From an uncultured Clostridia bacterium (lineage in GTDB: Bacteria; Bacillota; Clostridia; Oscillospirales; Oscillospiraceae): a stretch of DNA of 9,504 nt. A model generated the notes under the pieces. That model was not told where the DNA came from. It searched no databases and saw only the letters and a program-made list of their open reading frames with translations. The stretch covers positions 1 to 9,504 of the forward strand of contig CAMGPO010000023.1 in assembly GCA_946060825.1 (NCBI GenBank), given 5' to 3'. Positions 1 through 6,479 of the stretch are shown here, piece after piece (position 1 is the stretch's first letter; each line of letters opens with the position of its first letter). The translations under genes were made by a program, and so were the position numbers.

Positions 1-54
1 AACCCATGTTACCGCCGTGAAAGGGCGGTGTCTTAACCGCTTGACCAACGGGCC
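1..54 (-). tRNA. tRNA-Glu (TTC), 3' part cut by window edge
   Basis: On the minus strand the gene begins GGCCCGTTGGTC at position 54. It continues through a D arm and an anticodon arm with stem CCGCC/GGCGG around loop CTTTCAC, giving anticodon TTC (glutamate). The T arm begins (TGGGTT) and is then truncated by the window start. It lies 5 nt downstream of the tRNA-Met gene and is evidently co-transcribed with it. Confidence 0.95.
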
Positions 55-59
55 TTTGT

Positions 60-135
60 TGGTAGCGGTAATCTGATTCGAACAGATGACAGGCCGGGTA
101 TGAACCGGGTGCTCTACCAGCTGAGCTATACCGCC
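60..135 (-). tRNA. tRNA-Met (CAT anticodon), encoded CCA end
   Basis: Read on the minus strand this is a full 76-nt cloverleaf. The acceptor GGCGGTA pairs with TACCGCT (one G-U pair). The D arm is GCTC/GAGC, the anticodon loop TTCATAC gives CAT, and the T arm is ATCTG/CAGAT with TTCGAAT in the loop. The end is A-CCA, so CCA is genome-encoded. The outermost anticodon-stem pair is C-C, a mismatch. The acceptor and D arm look like an elongator methionine tRNA; a tRNA-Ile2, whose CAT is modified to lysidine, cannot be fully excluded by eye. Confidence 0.93.
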
Positions 136-163
136 ATAGCAATCGTACCAACGTGCATGAGAT

Positions 164-192
164 ATTATACGGAACCGCCGCCGTTTTGTCAA
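164..192 (-). promoter_or_regulatory. Consensus sigma-A promoter of the tRNA operon
   Basis: On the minus strand there is a perfect TTGACA (187-192), a 17-nt spacer and a perfect TATAAT (164-169). Transcription would start near 157, about 20 nt before the tRNA-Met 5' end. Perfect consensus at optimal spacing is typical of stable-RNA promoters. Confidence 0.93.
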
Positions 193-282
193 CTGTTTTT
201 TGTGTCTTTCTGAAAATTTTCCTGCCGCTTCGGGCATACTCCCTGCAGAACGGGAGATTTTCCCAAAACAAGGAGGATTTTC

Positions 283-702
283 ATGCGCACCATGGCCTAT
301 TTCCCGCGCATTGCCCTCGGTGGCGCTCTCTACTGCCTGCTCGAGATGCTCTGGCGGGGCCATTCCCACGTCTCCATGTTCCTGGTGGGCGGCTTCTGCT
401 TCTGGATGCTGTCCCGGGTCGGACGGCTCCCCCGGCCCCTCTGGCAGCGGGCCCTCCTGGGCGCAGCCCTTGTGACGGCCGTGGAGTTCTTCTCCGGCCT
501 GCTGCTGAACCGTGTCCTGCGACTGAACGTCTGGGACTACAGCGGCTTCCGCTTCCACCTGCTGGGGCAGGTCTGCCTGCTCTACGCCCTGCTGTGGATC
601 CCCCTCTGCGCCGCCGGCATCCTGCTCAATCAGGGGTTGGACCGGCTGTGTCTCCGGCAGGCAGCCCTTCGGCCGTCACGCCGCCGGGGCGAAGCCCTGT
701 GA
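283..702 (+). CDS. CmpB-like membrane protein (putative ABC-transporter type IV family)
   Basis: This is a 139-residue integral membrane protein with four hydrophobic stretches at about residues 5-23, 28-45, 55-76 and 92-116. Motifs typical of the family named putative ABC-transporter type IV (CmpB, PF06541) are visible: RGHSHVSMFLVGG (25-37), VEFFSGLLLN (67-76), NVWDYSGFRFHLLGQVCL (82-99). The biochemical role is not established, and the ABC label is historical because there is no ATPase domain. The start is the ATG preceded by AGGAGG at 271-276. The last roughly 25 residues are basic and probably a non-conserved tail; they are encoded in DNA that also encodes the C-terminus of the convergent mtaB gene (626-702). 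Confidence 0.85.
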   Translation: MRTMAYFPRIALGGALYCLLEMLWRGHSHVSMFLVGGFCFWMLSRVGRLPRPLWQRALLGAALVTAVEFFSGLLLNRVLRLNVWDYSGFRFHLLGQVCLLYALLWIPLCAAGILLNQGLDRLCLRQAALRPSRRRGEAL

Positions 703-1945
703 TCCGCACCCTTTTCAGGACGTTGCGCAGGCCCGGCTCCGGCAGGTAGACCAGGACGGAATTGGGCGCGTGGCCGGTACTGCAGCCGTCCTCGTCCTGC
801 TCGAAGAGCACCGTCTGCTCCGTGCCGACCATGGCCTGCCGGTACGCCTCCGACAGCGCCCCCGCCGCCGCGCAGGCCAGGGCCGAGCGCTGCTCCTTCG
901 TCTCGTTGGAATGCTGGCCCGGCATCCGGTCGGCCCGGGTGCCGGCCCGGCGGGAATAGGGGAACACATGGACGGCGGCAAGGCCGCAGTCCCGGATGAA
1001 GTCCAGGGACGCCTGAAATTCCTCCTCCGTCTCGCCGGGGAAGGCCACGATCAGATCCGTGGTCACGGCGCAGCCGGGGAAGTACCGCCGCAGCAGGTCC
1101 ACGCTCTCCCGATAGCGGGCGGTGTCGTACTTCCGGTTCATCCGCTTCAGAACCGAATCGCAGCCGCTCTGGAGGCTCAGGTGGAACTGAGGACAGAGAT
1201 TTTCAAAGCCGCAGAGGCGGCGGCAGAAGTCCTCAGTAATCGTGCGCGGCTCCAGAGAGCCGAGGCGTACGCGCATCCCCGGGACGGCGCCGCAAAGGGC
1301 CGCCAGGAGGTCGGCAAGACCGGGCGCTCCCGGGAGATCCCCGCCCCAGGAGGAGATCTCGATGCCCGTGACCACCAGCTCGAGGTAGCCCTCGGCGGCC
1401 AGGGTACGGGCCTGCGCCACCGCCGTCTCCAACGGCAGGGAACGCACCGGCCCCCGGGCAAAGGGGATGATGCAGTAGGAACAGAAGTTGTCACAGCCGT
1501 CCTCAGCCTTGAGCATGGCCCGGGTCCGGGCCGCCAGACCGCCGGCGGGCAGCACCTCGAAGTCATGGCGCTGCCGGGCGTTGTCCACATCCCGGAGGCG
1601 GATCTTCTCCCGGGCTGCCTGCTCCATCCGGTCGAGGAAGCCCTGCCGGTCTCCGGTGCCGGAGACCACGTCCACGTCCAGAGCCGCCACCTCGTCGGGG
1701 CTGACCTGGGCGTAGCAGCCGCAGACGCCGATGACGGCGTCCGGATTCAGCTTTCTGGCCCGGCGCACCATGTTGCGGGATTTCTTGTCGCCCGTGGCCG
1801 TGACGGTGCAGGTGTTGATAATATAGCCGTCGCAGACCTCGTCGAAACGGCCGAGGCTGTGGCCCCGCTGGAGGAGGAGCTGCTCCATGGCCTGGGTCTC
1901 ATACTGGTTGACCTTGCAGCCCAGGGTGAAAAAAGAAAACTTCAT
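626..1945 (-). CDS. mtaB: tRNA (N6-L-threonylcarbamoyladenosine(37)-C2)-methylthiotransferase MtaB
   Basis: This 439-aa radical-SAM methylthiotransferase adds a methylthio group to t6A37 of tRNAs decoding ANN codons. The N-terminal UPF0004 domain has the auxiliary-cluster cysteines C10 (FFTLGCKVNQYE), C46 (NTCTVT) and C77 (VCGCYAQ). The radical-SAM CxxxCxxC is C151/C155/C158 (DGCDNFCSYCIIPFARG). Further family motifs are FHLSLQSGCDSVLKRMNRKY, TTDLIVAFPGETEEEF and FPYSRRAGTRA, followed by a C-terminal TRAM-like segment. The LGCKVNQYE signature and the overall order fit MtaB (YqeV type) better than MiaB or RimO. An in-frame ATG exists at 2038, but the start at 1945 puts the conserved FFTLGCKVN at the N-terminus and has a GGTGG ribosome site upstream. 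The 3' end overlaps the convergent CmpB-like gene by 77 bp. Confidence 0.93.
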   Translation of the reverse strand: MKFSFFTLGCKVNQYETQAMEQLLLQRGHSLGRFDEVCDGYIINTCTVTATGDKKSRNMVRRARKLNPDAVIGVCGCYAQVSPDEVAALDVDVVSGTGDRQGFLDRMEQAAREKIRLRDVDNARQRHDFEVLPAGGLAARTRAMLKAEDGCDNFCSYCIIPFARGPVRSLPLETAVAQARTLAAEGYLELVVTGIEISSWGGDLPGAPGLADLLAALCGAVPGMRVRLGSLEPRTITEDFCRRLCGFENLCPQFHLSLQSGCDSVLKRMNRKYDTARYRESVDLLRRYFPGCAVTTDLIVAFPGETEEEFQASLDFIRDCGLAAVHVFPYSRRAGTRADRMPGQHSNETKEQRSALACAAAGALSEAYRQAMVGTEQTVLFEQDEDGCSTGHAPNSVLVYLPEPGLRNVLKRVRITGLRPGGVTAEGLPAGDTAGPTPD

Positions 1946-2001
1946 GTTCAATACCACCAAATCGAATTGATGAAACTTGCGCTTTTTGTCTGAAATTCCA
2001 G

Positions 2002-2031
2002 TTGTAATTCCAGTGCCCCTTCCTGTATAAT
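2002..2031 (+). promoter_or_regulatory. Candidate promoter of the HPr-like gene
   Basis: On the plus strand there is TTGTAA (2002-2007), an 18-nt spacer and a perfect TATAAT (2026-2031), with start near 2038. It lies within the region transcribed as the mtaB leader on the opposite strand, so the two transcripts would overlap at their 5' ends. The -35 match is weak. Confidence 0.5.
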
Positions 2032-2061
2032 CATACATACAGCAAGAGAATGTCCGGAAAC

Positions 2062-2090
2062 ATTATAACGGACACCGCGCAAAATGTACA
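2062..2090 (-). promoter_or_regulatory. Candidate mtaB promoter
   Basis: On the minus strand there is TGTACA (2085-2090), a 17-nt spacer and TATAAT (2062-2067), which would start transcription near 2055 and leave a leader of about 110 nt before mtaB. The -10 box lies inside a dyad, TGTCCG (2051-2056) with CGGACA (2069-2074). The call rests on consensus match only. Confidence 0.5.
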
Positions 2091-2107
2091 GAGGTTCGGG
2101 GGACTTT

Positions 2108-2341
2108 ATGAATCAATTCCGCATCGTCTTTGGCTCCATACAGGAAATCGAACAGTTTGTACGGATTACAACCGGTCTCCAGGGCGACGTCAGCGTGGTC
2201 GCCGGGGATCAGTTCCAGGACGGAAAGGCCATCCTCGGCCTGCTGAGTCTGGGCCTCCACCGGCCCCTGCAGGTCGCCTATACCGGCACCAACGAGGAGT
2301 TCGACGTCTTTTTCCAGAGCGTCGCCCCTTACTGCGCCTGA
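2108..2341 (+). CDS. HPr-family-like small protein lacking phosphorylation sites
   Basis: This is a 77-aa protein with the fold pattern of the HPr family (phosphocarrier of the sugar PTS): an N-terminal strand, the EIEQFVRITTG helix region, VSVVAGDQFQDGKAILGLLSLGL and a C-terminal LQVAYTG strand. HPr normally carries a catalytic His15 and, in Firmicutes, a regulatory Ser46 in a KSIMG context. Here there is no histidine near residue 15 (the region reads EIEQFVRITT), and the Ser46-equivalent position is Ala41 in KAILG. It is therefore unlikely to carry phosphate in PTS, and its role is unknown. The start at 2108 has a G-rich upstream stretch (GGGGGAC, 2098-2104). An in-frame ATG at 2084 would add 8 residues. 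An intrinsic terminator follows directly. Confidence 0.78.
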   Translation: MNQFRIVFGSIQEIEQFVRITTGLQGDVSVVAGDQFQDGKAILGLLSLGLHRPLQVAYTGTNEEFDVFFQSVAPYCA

Positions 2342-2357
2342 AGCATCCGAATCGTCC

Positions 2358-2386
2358 GGCCCCGCCTTCGCGGGGCCTCTTTTTTT
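2358..2386 (+). terminator. Intrinsic terminator after the HPr-like gene
   Basis: GGCCCCGC (2358-2365), a CTTC tetraloop and GCGGGGCC (2370-2377) form a perfect 8-bp GC stem followed by a T-rich tract (2378-2386). It begins 16 nt after the stop codon and isolates the HPr-like gene from the carboxypeptidase gene. Confidence 0.93.
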
Positions 2387-2489
2387 GTCCTATTCATGCT
2401 TTTTTTGCATAATCATGCGGAATGGGTATGACGTTGTCCGGCGGCGCATAGGCTCGTACCAGAAAACCGCTGGAAAGGATGACGCAAAC

Positions 2490-3635
2490 ATGAAACGACG
2501 CCTGCTCTGCGGCCTGCTGGCCGTACTGCTGCTGCCGCTGGCGGCGGTCTCTGTCCGGGCCGCGGATCTGGCGGAGACCGCCCCCTCGGCCATTCTGATC
2601 GAGCAGTCTACGGGGACGGTGCTCTTCGAGAAGAACGACCACGAGAAGCTGGCCCCGGCCAGCGTGACCAAGGTGATGACGCTGCTGCTGGTGATGGAGG
2701 CCCTGGACGAGGGCCGTATCGGCTGGGACGACACGGTGACGGCATCGGAGGCCGCGGCGGCCAAGGGCGGCAGCCAGATCTACCTCGAAGTCGGGGAGCA
2801 GCTTTCCCTGCGGGAGATGCTCAAGGCCGTCGTGGTCTCTTCGGCCAACGACTGCGCCTGCGCCCTGGCGGAGCACGTGGCCGGCAGCGAGGAGGCTTTC
2901 GTAGCCCGCATGAACGAGCGGGCGGCGGAGCTGGGCATGGAGGATACCCACTTCGTCAACTGCACGGGCCTTGACGACGGGGAGGCGGCGAAGGAGCATC
3001 GCACCTCCGCCTACGACATCGCCCTCATGTCCCGGGAGCTTTTGAAGCACGACGAGATCCGGGAGTACACGACGATCTGGATGGACTCGGTGCGGGACGG
3101 CCAGTTCGGCCTCTCCAATACCAACAAACTGGTGCGCTTCTACCAGGGCACCACGGGATTGAAGACCGGCTTCACCTCCGGGGCGGGCTACTGCCTCTCG
3201 GCCTCGGCGGAGCGGGACGGGATCGAGTTCATCGCCGTGGTCATGGCCTGCAAGACCTCGGACGAGCGGTTCACGGCGGCCAAGTCCCTGCTGGACTACG
3301 GCTTTGCCAACTACGCTCTGGTCTCGCCGGAGCCGGCGGAGCCGCTGCCGCCGGTAGCGGTGCGGCTGGGGACCGTGTCCCAGGTGCAGGCGAGGCTGGC
3401 GGAGGCGGAGCCGCTTCTGGCCGGCAAGAGCGCTGCGGCCAAGGCGGAGCGGGTCGTGGAGCTGGCGGAGTCGGTGGAGGCTCCGGTGGAGGCAGGCCAG
3501 AAGCTGGGCACCGTGACCGTCCGCGCCGGGGAGACGGTGCTGGCGGAGATCCCGCTGGTGGCGGAGGAGGCCGTGGCGCGGCTGACCTGGTGGGACGCGG
3601 CCAGGCTGATCCTGCGCCGGGCCTGCCTCGGCTGA
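2490..3635 (+). CDS. D-alanyl-D-alanine carboxypeptidase (PBP5/DacF type, peptidase S11)
   Basis: This 381-aa low-molecular-weight penicillin-binding protein removes the terminal D-Ala from peptidoglycan pentapeptides outside the membrane. A signal peptide is clear: MKRR, then a hydrophobic core to about residue 20, then a likely cleavage near VRA-AD (residues 22-26). All three active-site motifs are present: SxxK as S58-V-T-K61, SxN as S118-A-N120, and K225-T-G227. After about residue 290 comes the beta-rich PBP5 C-terminal domain. The tail LTWWDAARLILRRACLG looks like the amphipathic helix that anchors such enzymes to the membrane surface. The start ATG follows GGAAAGG (2472-2478); a longer in-frame extension to 2385 would disrupt the signal peptide. 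Whether it is the vegetative DacA or the sporulation DacF/DacB paralogue cannot be decided from this sequence. Confidence 0.93.
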   Translation: MKRRLLCGLLAVLLLPLAAVSVRAADLAETAPSAILIEQSTGTVLFEKNDHEKLAPASVTKVMTLLLVMEALDEGRIGWDDTVTASEAAAAKGGSQIYLEVGEQLSLREMLKAVVVSSANDCACALAEHVAGSEEAFVARMNERAAELGMEDTHFVNCTGLDDGEAAKEHRTSAYDIALMSRELLKHDEIREYTTIWMDSVRDGQFGLSNTNKLVRFYQGTTGLKTGFTSGAGYCLSASAERDGIEFIAVVMACKTSDERFTAAKSLLDYGFANYALVSPEPAEPLPPVAVRLGTVSQVQARLAEAEPLLAGKSAAAKAERVVELAESVEAPVEAGQKLGTVTVRAGETVLAEIPLVAEEAVARLTWWDAARLILRRACLG

Positions 3636-3663
3636 TTTTTCCCTGTCACGCTGAATGATCCAC

Positions 3664-3753
3664 TGTCATTCTGAAAGAGCTTTGGTGACCGAAGAATCTT
3701 TTGCAGCCGTCTGCTGGAAGATTCTTCAGACACAAAGTGTCCTCAGAATGACA
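3664..3753. repeat. Interspersed palindromic repeat, copy A (90 bp)
   Basis: The element is bounded by the perfect inverted repeat TGTCATTCTGA (3664-3674) / TCAGAATGACA (3743-3753). Inside, GAAGAATCTTTTGC faces GGAAGATTCTTC, so the whole element can fold back. It is the most diverged copy here, lacking the GCGAAGCGAAG core. It lies between the carboxypeptidase gene and the convergent selD operon. Confidence 0.85.
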
Positions 3754-3767
3754 AAAAACACTCTTTC

Positions 3768-3844
3768 TGTCATTCTGAGCGAAGCGAAGAATCCTTTGCG
3801 CCCAGTTTTTGGAAGATTTTTCGGTCTACGGCCTCAGAATGACA
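3768..3844. repeat. Interspersed palindromic repeat, copy B (77 bp)
   Basis: TGTCATTCTGA (3768-3778) and TCAGAATGACA (3834-3844) are perfect terminal inverted repeats. The left arm carries GCGAAGCGAAGAATC; the right arm has GAAGATTTTTCGG and ACGGCCTCAG. It has the same length and arm order as copy C at 6870-6946, and begins only 14 nt after copy A. Confidence 0.88.
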
Positions 3845-3857
3845 ACAAGGAAACACA

Positions 3858-3890
3858 GACCGGGCATCTAAGCGGATGCCCGGTCTTTTT
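3858..3890 (+). terminator. Intrinsic terminator between convergent units
   Basis: GACCGGGCATC (3858-3868) pairs perfectly with GATGCCCGGTC (3875-3885) across a 6-nt loop, followed by TTTTT (3886-3890) on the plus strand. The T tract touches the selD stop codon. It would stop plus-strand readthrough from the carboxypeptidase into the selD operon. On the minus strand the hairpin is followed by TGTGTTT, so it may also act weakly for selD. Confidence 0.85.
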
Positions 3891-4927
3891 CATCGAAGGA
3901 AGATGCGGTAATCGCCCCGGTATTCCCGGACAGTGCCGACCCGCTGGGCCGAGGGCACCGCGCCCTGCAGCTCCCGCAGCAGCGGCTCCGCGTCCTCCGG
4001 GTCCACAGCCATCAGCAGTCCGCCGGAGGTCTGGGGGTCGTAGAGGACGTCCTGAACGGCCAGAGGGGTCGCGCCGGGGTCGGCCTGGGCCTCGGCGTAG
4101 GCCCGGTTGCGGTAGACGCCGGCGGCCAGCAGGCCCATCCCCGCCAGCTCCACGGCCTCCGGCATCAGATCCATGGCTCCGACCTCCAGAACGATGGCGG
4201 CGTCGGAGCCTTCGGCCATCTCGAGGCTGTGGCCCATCATGGAGAAGCCGGTCACGTCGGTACAGGCGTGGACGCGGTAGCGTACCATGACGTCCCGGGC
4301 CGCCTTGTTCAGGGTGGACATCAGCGTCACAATCCGACGGCTGACCACCTCGTCCAGCAGGCCGGCCTTGGCCGCCGAGACGAGGATGCCGATGCCCAAG
4401 GGCTTCGTATAGAGCAGGACGTCGCCTGGCCGGGCGCCCACGTTGCGCAGAATACGGTCGGGATGGACAAAGCCGGTGACGGCCAGGCCATACTTCGGCT
4501 CGTCGTCGTAGATCGAGTGGCCGCCGGAGATGACGGCCCCGGCCTCGTAGACCTTGTCGTAGCCGCCCCGCAGGATGGCGTGAACCGTGTCCCGGTCCAT
4601 GGTCTCCGGGACGCAGAGGATATTCTGGGCGATCTTCGGCTCGCCGCCCATGGCGTAGACGTCGGAGAGGGCGTTGGCCGCAGCGATCTGGCCGAAGGCG
4701 TAGGGGTCGTCGGTGATGGGCGGGAAGAAGTCCAGGGTCTGGACCAGGGCCAGTTCCTCCGAGATGCGGTAGACCGAGGCGTCGTCGGCGGTGTCGTAGC
4801 CGACGAGCAGGTTCGGGTCCTCCCGGACGCGGATATCGCCGAGGATCTGGCGCAGCATTCCGGCGCCGACCTTGGCGCCGCAGCCGGCGCATTTGGCCAG
4901 CTTGGTGAGTTTGACGGACTCTGCCAT
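3890..4927 (-). CDS. selD: Selenide, water dikinase (selenophosphate synthetase)
   Basis: This 345-aa enzyme makes selenophosphate, the selenium donor, from selenide and ATP. The N-terminal catalytic loop reads KCAGCGAKV, placing the catalytic Cys at C16 and Lys at K19, matching E. coli Cys17 and Lys20; E. coli Cys19 is Ala18 here. The catalytic codon is TGC, so this is a cysteine and not a selenocysteine form. Further family motifs are YDTADDASVYR, QTLDFFPPITDDPYAFGQIAAANALSDVYAMGG (metal and ATP-binding aspartates), SGGHSIYDDEPKYGLAVTG, TDVTGFSMMGH and YDPQTSGGLL. Length is normal for the family. The start is set by AAGGAGG just upstream. It is the last gene of the yqeC-yqeB-selD operon, 12 nt after yqeB. 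Selenophosphate could feed selenocysteine, selenouridine or the labile selenium cofactor of molybdenum hydroxylases; the neighbours favour the last. Confidence 0.95.
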   Translation of the reverse strand: MAESVKLTKLAKCAGCGAKVGAGMLRQILGDIRVREDPNLLVGYDTADDASVYRISEELALVQTLDFFPPITDDPYAFGQIAAANALSDVYAMGGEPKIAQNILCVPETMDRDTVHAILRGGYDKVYEAGAVISGGHSIYDDEPKYGLAVTGFVHPDRILRNVGARPGDVLLYTKPLGIGILVSAAKAGLLDEVVSRRIVTLMSTLNKAARDVMVRYRVHACTDVTGFSMMGHSLEMAEGSDAAIVLEVGAMDLMPEAVELAGMGLLAAGVYRNRAYAEAQADPGATPLAVQDVLYDPQTSGGLLMAVDPEDAEPLLRELQGAVPSAQRVGTVREYRGDYRIFLR

Positions 4928-4939
4928 GAAAAAACCTCC

Positions 4940-5731
4940 TTATAAAACCGGGCGGGTCAGCCGCAGAATGGCCTCGAGGACACCGCCGCCGACGGCGAGG
5001 GCCTTATCTGAGGCGTAGTAACAATGGGAAAGCTCGCAGCGGGGATCCACGTCCCCGGCCTTCATGCCGGCGTGGACCGGCGTGCCGGCCGGAAGTAGTC
5101 CCCGCAGGACGCCGCTGATTTGGCAGACCATGGGCTTCCCGGCCACAGTGGCTGCCGTTTCCCCGGCCTCCACCCGGTCGCCGATGGCCCGCAGAGGACA
5201 GAATTCCCCGTCGGCCGGAGCGCGAAGCACCCGTTCGCCGGCATAGCCGCCGATCAGGCCCGGGATGGCCGTGTTGGGCTGGGCGCTGCCCTCGAGGATG
5301 ACCCGGCCCAGCCAATGGCCCCGCATGGTCTCCACGACGGCGTGACAGTCCACCCCCGCCGTGAAGCCGGGGCCGACAGCGATGACGACGGGAGCATCGT
5401 CCATCCGGGTGCCCAAATTTTTCTTGGCTAGAATCGCGTCCACCAGGACGCCGGGCTTCAGGACCTCCCGGCAGCGGGCCTCCGGATCCGCCAGCACCGG
5501 CACCTCTCCCCGCTCCATCAGCGCCTCCGCCTCCTCCGGCGAGGCGGCCAGCCGGGCCGTCACGTCCTCGACGCGGCAGCTTCCCAGCCGGATTGCCTCG
5601 GAAAAGCAGACGGTGCGGCGGATGGCCGTGGGCTGGGGCAGGTCGGTCATCACAATCTCATAGCCGGAGCGGAGCAGCCGCAGGGCAATGCCCGTGGCAA
5701 TATCCCCCGCTCCCCGAATCAACACTCTCAC
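4940..5731 (-). CDS. yqeB: Selenium-dependent molybdenum hydroxylase accessory protein YqeB (EF2563 family)
   Basis: This 263-aa protein belongs to the family found with selenium-dependent molybdenum hydroxylases; it is thought to act in maturing or inserting their selenium-containing cofactor, but its exact reaction is not established. The N-terminus VLIRGAGDIATGIALRLL (3-20) is a Rossmann-like glycine motif. Conserved blocks follow: LPQPTAIRRTVCFSEA (31-46), VDAILAKKN (97-105), AVGPGFTAGVDCH (118-130) and EGSAQPNTAIPGLIGGY (147-163). Residues about 168-222 resemble a lipoyl-like barrel (APADGEFCPL, ISGVLRGLLPAG). The C-terminus ends DKALAVGGGVLEAIL. The start is the GTG at 5731, which overlaps the yqeC stop as GTGA, with GAGAGGTGG upstream; extending to the ATG at 5788 would run into yqeC and lose the fit to the family. 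Confidence 0.9.
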   Translation of the reverse strand: MRVLIRGAGDIATGIALRLLRSGYEIVMTDLPQPTAIRRTVCFSEAIRLGSCRVEDVTARLAASPEEAEALMERGEVPVLADPEARCREVLKPGVLVDAILAKKNLGTRMDDAPVVIAVGPGFTAGVDCHAVVETMRGHWLGRVILEGSAQPNTAIPGLIGGYAGERVLRAPADGEFCPLRAIGDRVEAGETAATVAGKPMVCQISGVLRGLLPAGTPVHAGMKAGDVDPRCELSHCYYASDKALAVGGGVLEAILRLTRPVL

Positions 5732-6381
5732 AGGAGCCACCTCTCTTTCAGACTGCACACAACGGCCGGCGTCCGCAGCAGGCCGCACAGCAGGCCGGCA
5801 ACGCCGCGCCAGTCCTCGGCCTGGTTCAGCAGGATGACGTCGGCCAGGGCCTCCCGGTTCAGCACCGCCGCCAGCCGGGCCGGCGTGACCGCCTCGCCGG
5901 GACGCACATGGAGCTGGGCCGCGAAGATCTCCGGCCGGTGCACCACCCGGCAGATCGGCTCCTGCAGGCCGCTGAGGCCCACCACCTGGACGACCCGGTC
6001 CGCCTCCGGCGGGATGACCGGCTCGTAACCGGCGTGGCCCTTGAGAGGATAGCCGCGGGAGCCGTCGGCCTCCACCAGAACGTAGTCGGCCAGGCCCGTC
6101 AGGGCATAGGGCAGGGCCGTCAGCTTGCCGGTCTCCGGCTCCGGGACGCCGGCGCAGACCACCCGGTGGGTGTTCAGGGCCGCGGCAAGGGTCTCCCGAT
6201 CCGGGGACAGCAGGAGGGGCAGGCCGTCAAAGGGCAGAATGTGGGTCGTGGTGCAGAGCAGGACGGTGCCAGACAGGCCCTCCGCCAACGTGCGGAGCAG
6301 GGTCGTCTTGCCGCCGCCGCCGATGATGGCCGTGACGCCCCGTGGAATCCCCAGCCGCGCCGCCAGATCCGCTTCAAACAT
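5728..6381 (-). CDS. yqeC: Selenium-dependent hydroxylase accessory protein YqeC
   Basis: This 217-aa putative nucleotide-binding protein is the usual partner of YqeB in selenium-dependent molybdenum hydroxylase clusters. A Walker-A-like motif, IIGGGGKTTLL, spans residues 19-29 with K25. Family blocks CTTTHI (43-48) and VEADGSRGYPLKGH (103-116) follow. The substrate and reaction are not known. The start ATG at 6381 gives the usual family length and follows AAAGGGGA. A longer in-frame extension to 6654 would cross the promoter region and the divergent regulator gene and is rejected. It is the first gene of the operon, with a candidate promoter at 6409-6437; its stop is shared with the yqeB start. 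Confidence 0.92.
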   Translation of the reverse strand: MFEADLAARLGIPRGVTAIIGGGGKTTLLRTLAEGLSGTVLLCTTTHILPFDGLPLLLSPDRETLAAALNTHRVVCAGVPEPETGKLTALPYALTGLADYVLVEADGSRGYPLKGHAGYEPVIPPEADRVVQVVGLSGLQEPICRVVHRPEIFAAQLHVRPGEAVTPARLAAVLNREALADVILLNQAEDWRGVAGLLCGLLRTPAVVCSLKERWLL

Positions 6382-6408
6382 CGTCTCGTCCCCTTTCCTT
6401 TTCTTTTT

Positions 6409-6437
6409 AGAATAGCATTGTTCTACCAAAAAAGCAA
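6409..6437 (-). promoter_or_regulatory. Candidate promoter of the yqeC-yqeB-selD operon
   Basis: On the minus strand there is TTGCTT (6432-6437), a 17-nt spacer and TATTCT (6409-6414), with start near 6402 and a leader of about 20 nt before yqeC. It sits back to back with the ModE-like gene's promoter. The match is good but not perfect. Confidence 0.6.
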
Positions 6438-6439
6438 CG

Positions 6440-6464
6440 GCCCGCCGCATTGACGGCGGCGGGC
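6440..6464. promoter_or_regulatory. GC-rich dyad over a -35 box, candidate operator
   Basis: GCCCGCCGC (6440-6448) and GCGGCGGGC (6456-6464) are perfect 9-nt inverted arms. The 7-nt centre ATTGACG holds most of the -35 hexamer of the plus-strand promoter. It lies directly between the -35 boxes of the two divergent promoters, where a bound regulator could block either. The ModE-like protein encoded next door is the obvious candidate to bind it, which is inference. The arms do not look like the E. coli ModE site. Confidence 0.4.
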
Positions 6465-6479
6465 GGGCGATGGTACAAT
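6450..6479 (+). promoter_or_regulatory. Candidate promoter of the ModE-like gene
   Basis: TTGACG (6450-6455), an 18-nt spacer and TACAAT (6474-6479) are close to the sigma-A consensus. Transcription would start near 6486, almost at the AAAGGAGG ribosome site (6485-6492), so the leader would be very short, about 15 nt. Confidence 0.65.

Noticed and set aside
1..135. tRNA genes as the attachment site of the right-hand island
   Set aside because: They are nearly 7 kb from the composition change, with conserved chromosomal genes between, and no repeated tRNA 3' end was seen near 7020.
770..1993. Long plus-strand open frame (about 407 codons) opposite mtaB
   Set aside because: It is an antisense shadow of a GC-rich gene; the minus strand has all MtaB motifs, and the plus frame has no family signature or ribosome site.
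2405..2432. Promoter for the carboxypeptidase gene (TTGCAT, 16 nt, TATGAC)
   Set aside because: Both hexamers and the spacing are weak matches; the gene needs a promoter after the 2386 terminator, but I cannot place it with confidence.
3664..3844. CRISPR array
   Set aside because: The repeats are two long palindromic elements of unequal length separated by 14 bp, not short direct repeats with regular spacers, and no cas gene is nearby.
3834..4892. Minus-strand open frame of about 352 codons overlapping selD in another frame
   Set aside because: The product is dominated by Arg, Gly and Pro, typical of a shifted frame in GC-rich DNA; the selD frame is complete with its own ribosome site.
4865..4895. 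Possible selenocysteine (TGA) codon in SelD
   Set aside because: The catalytic position is read by TGC, and the frame contains no internal TGA, so this is the cysteine form.
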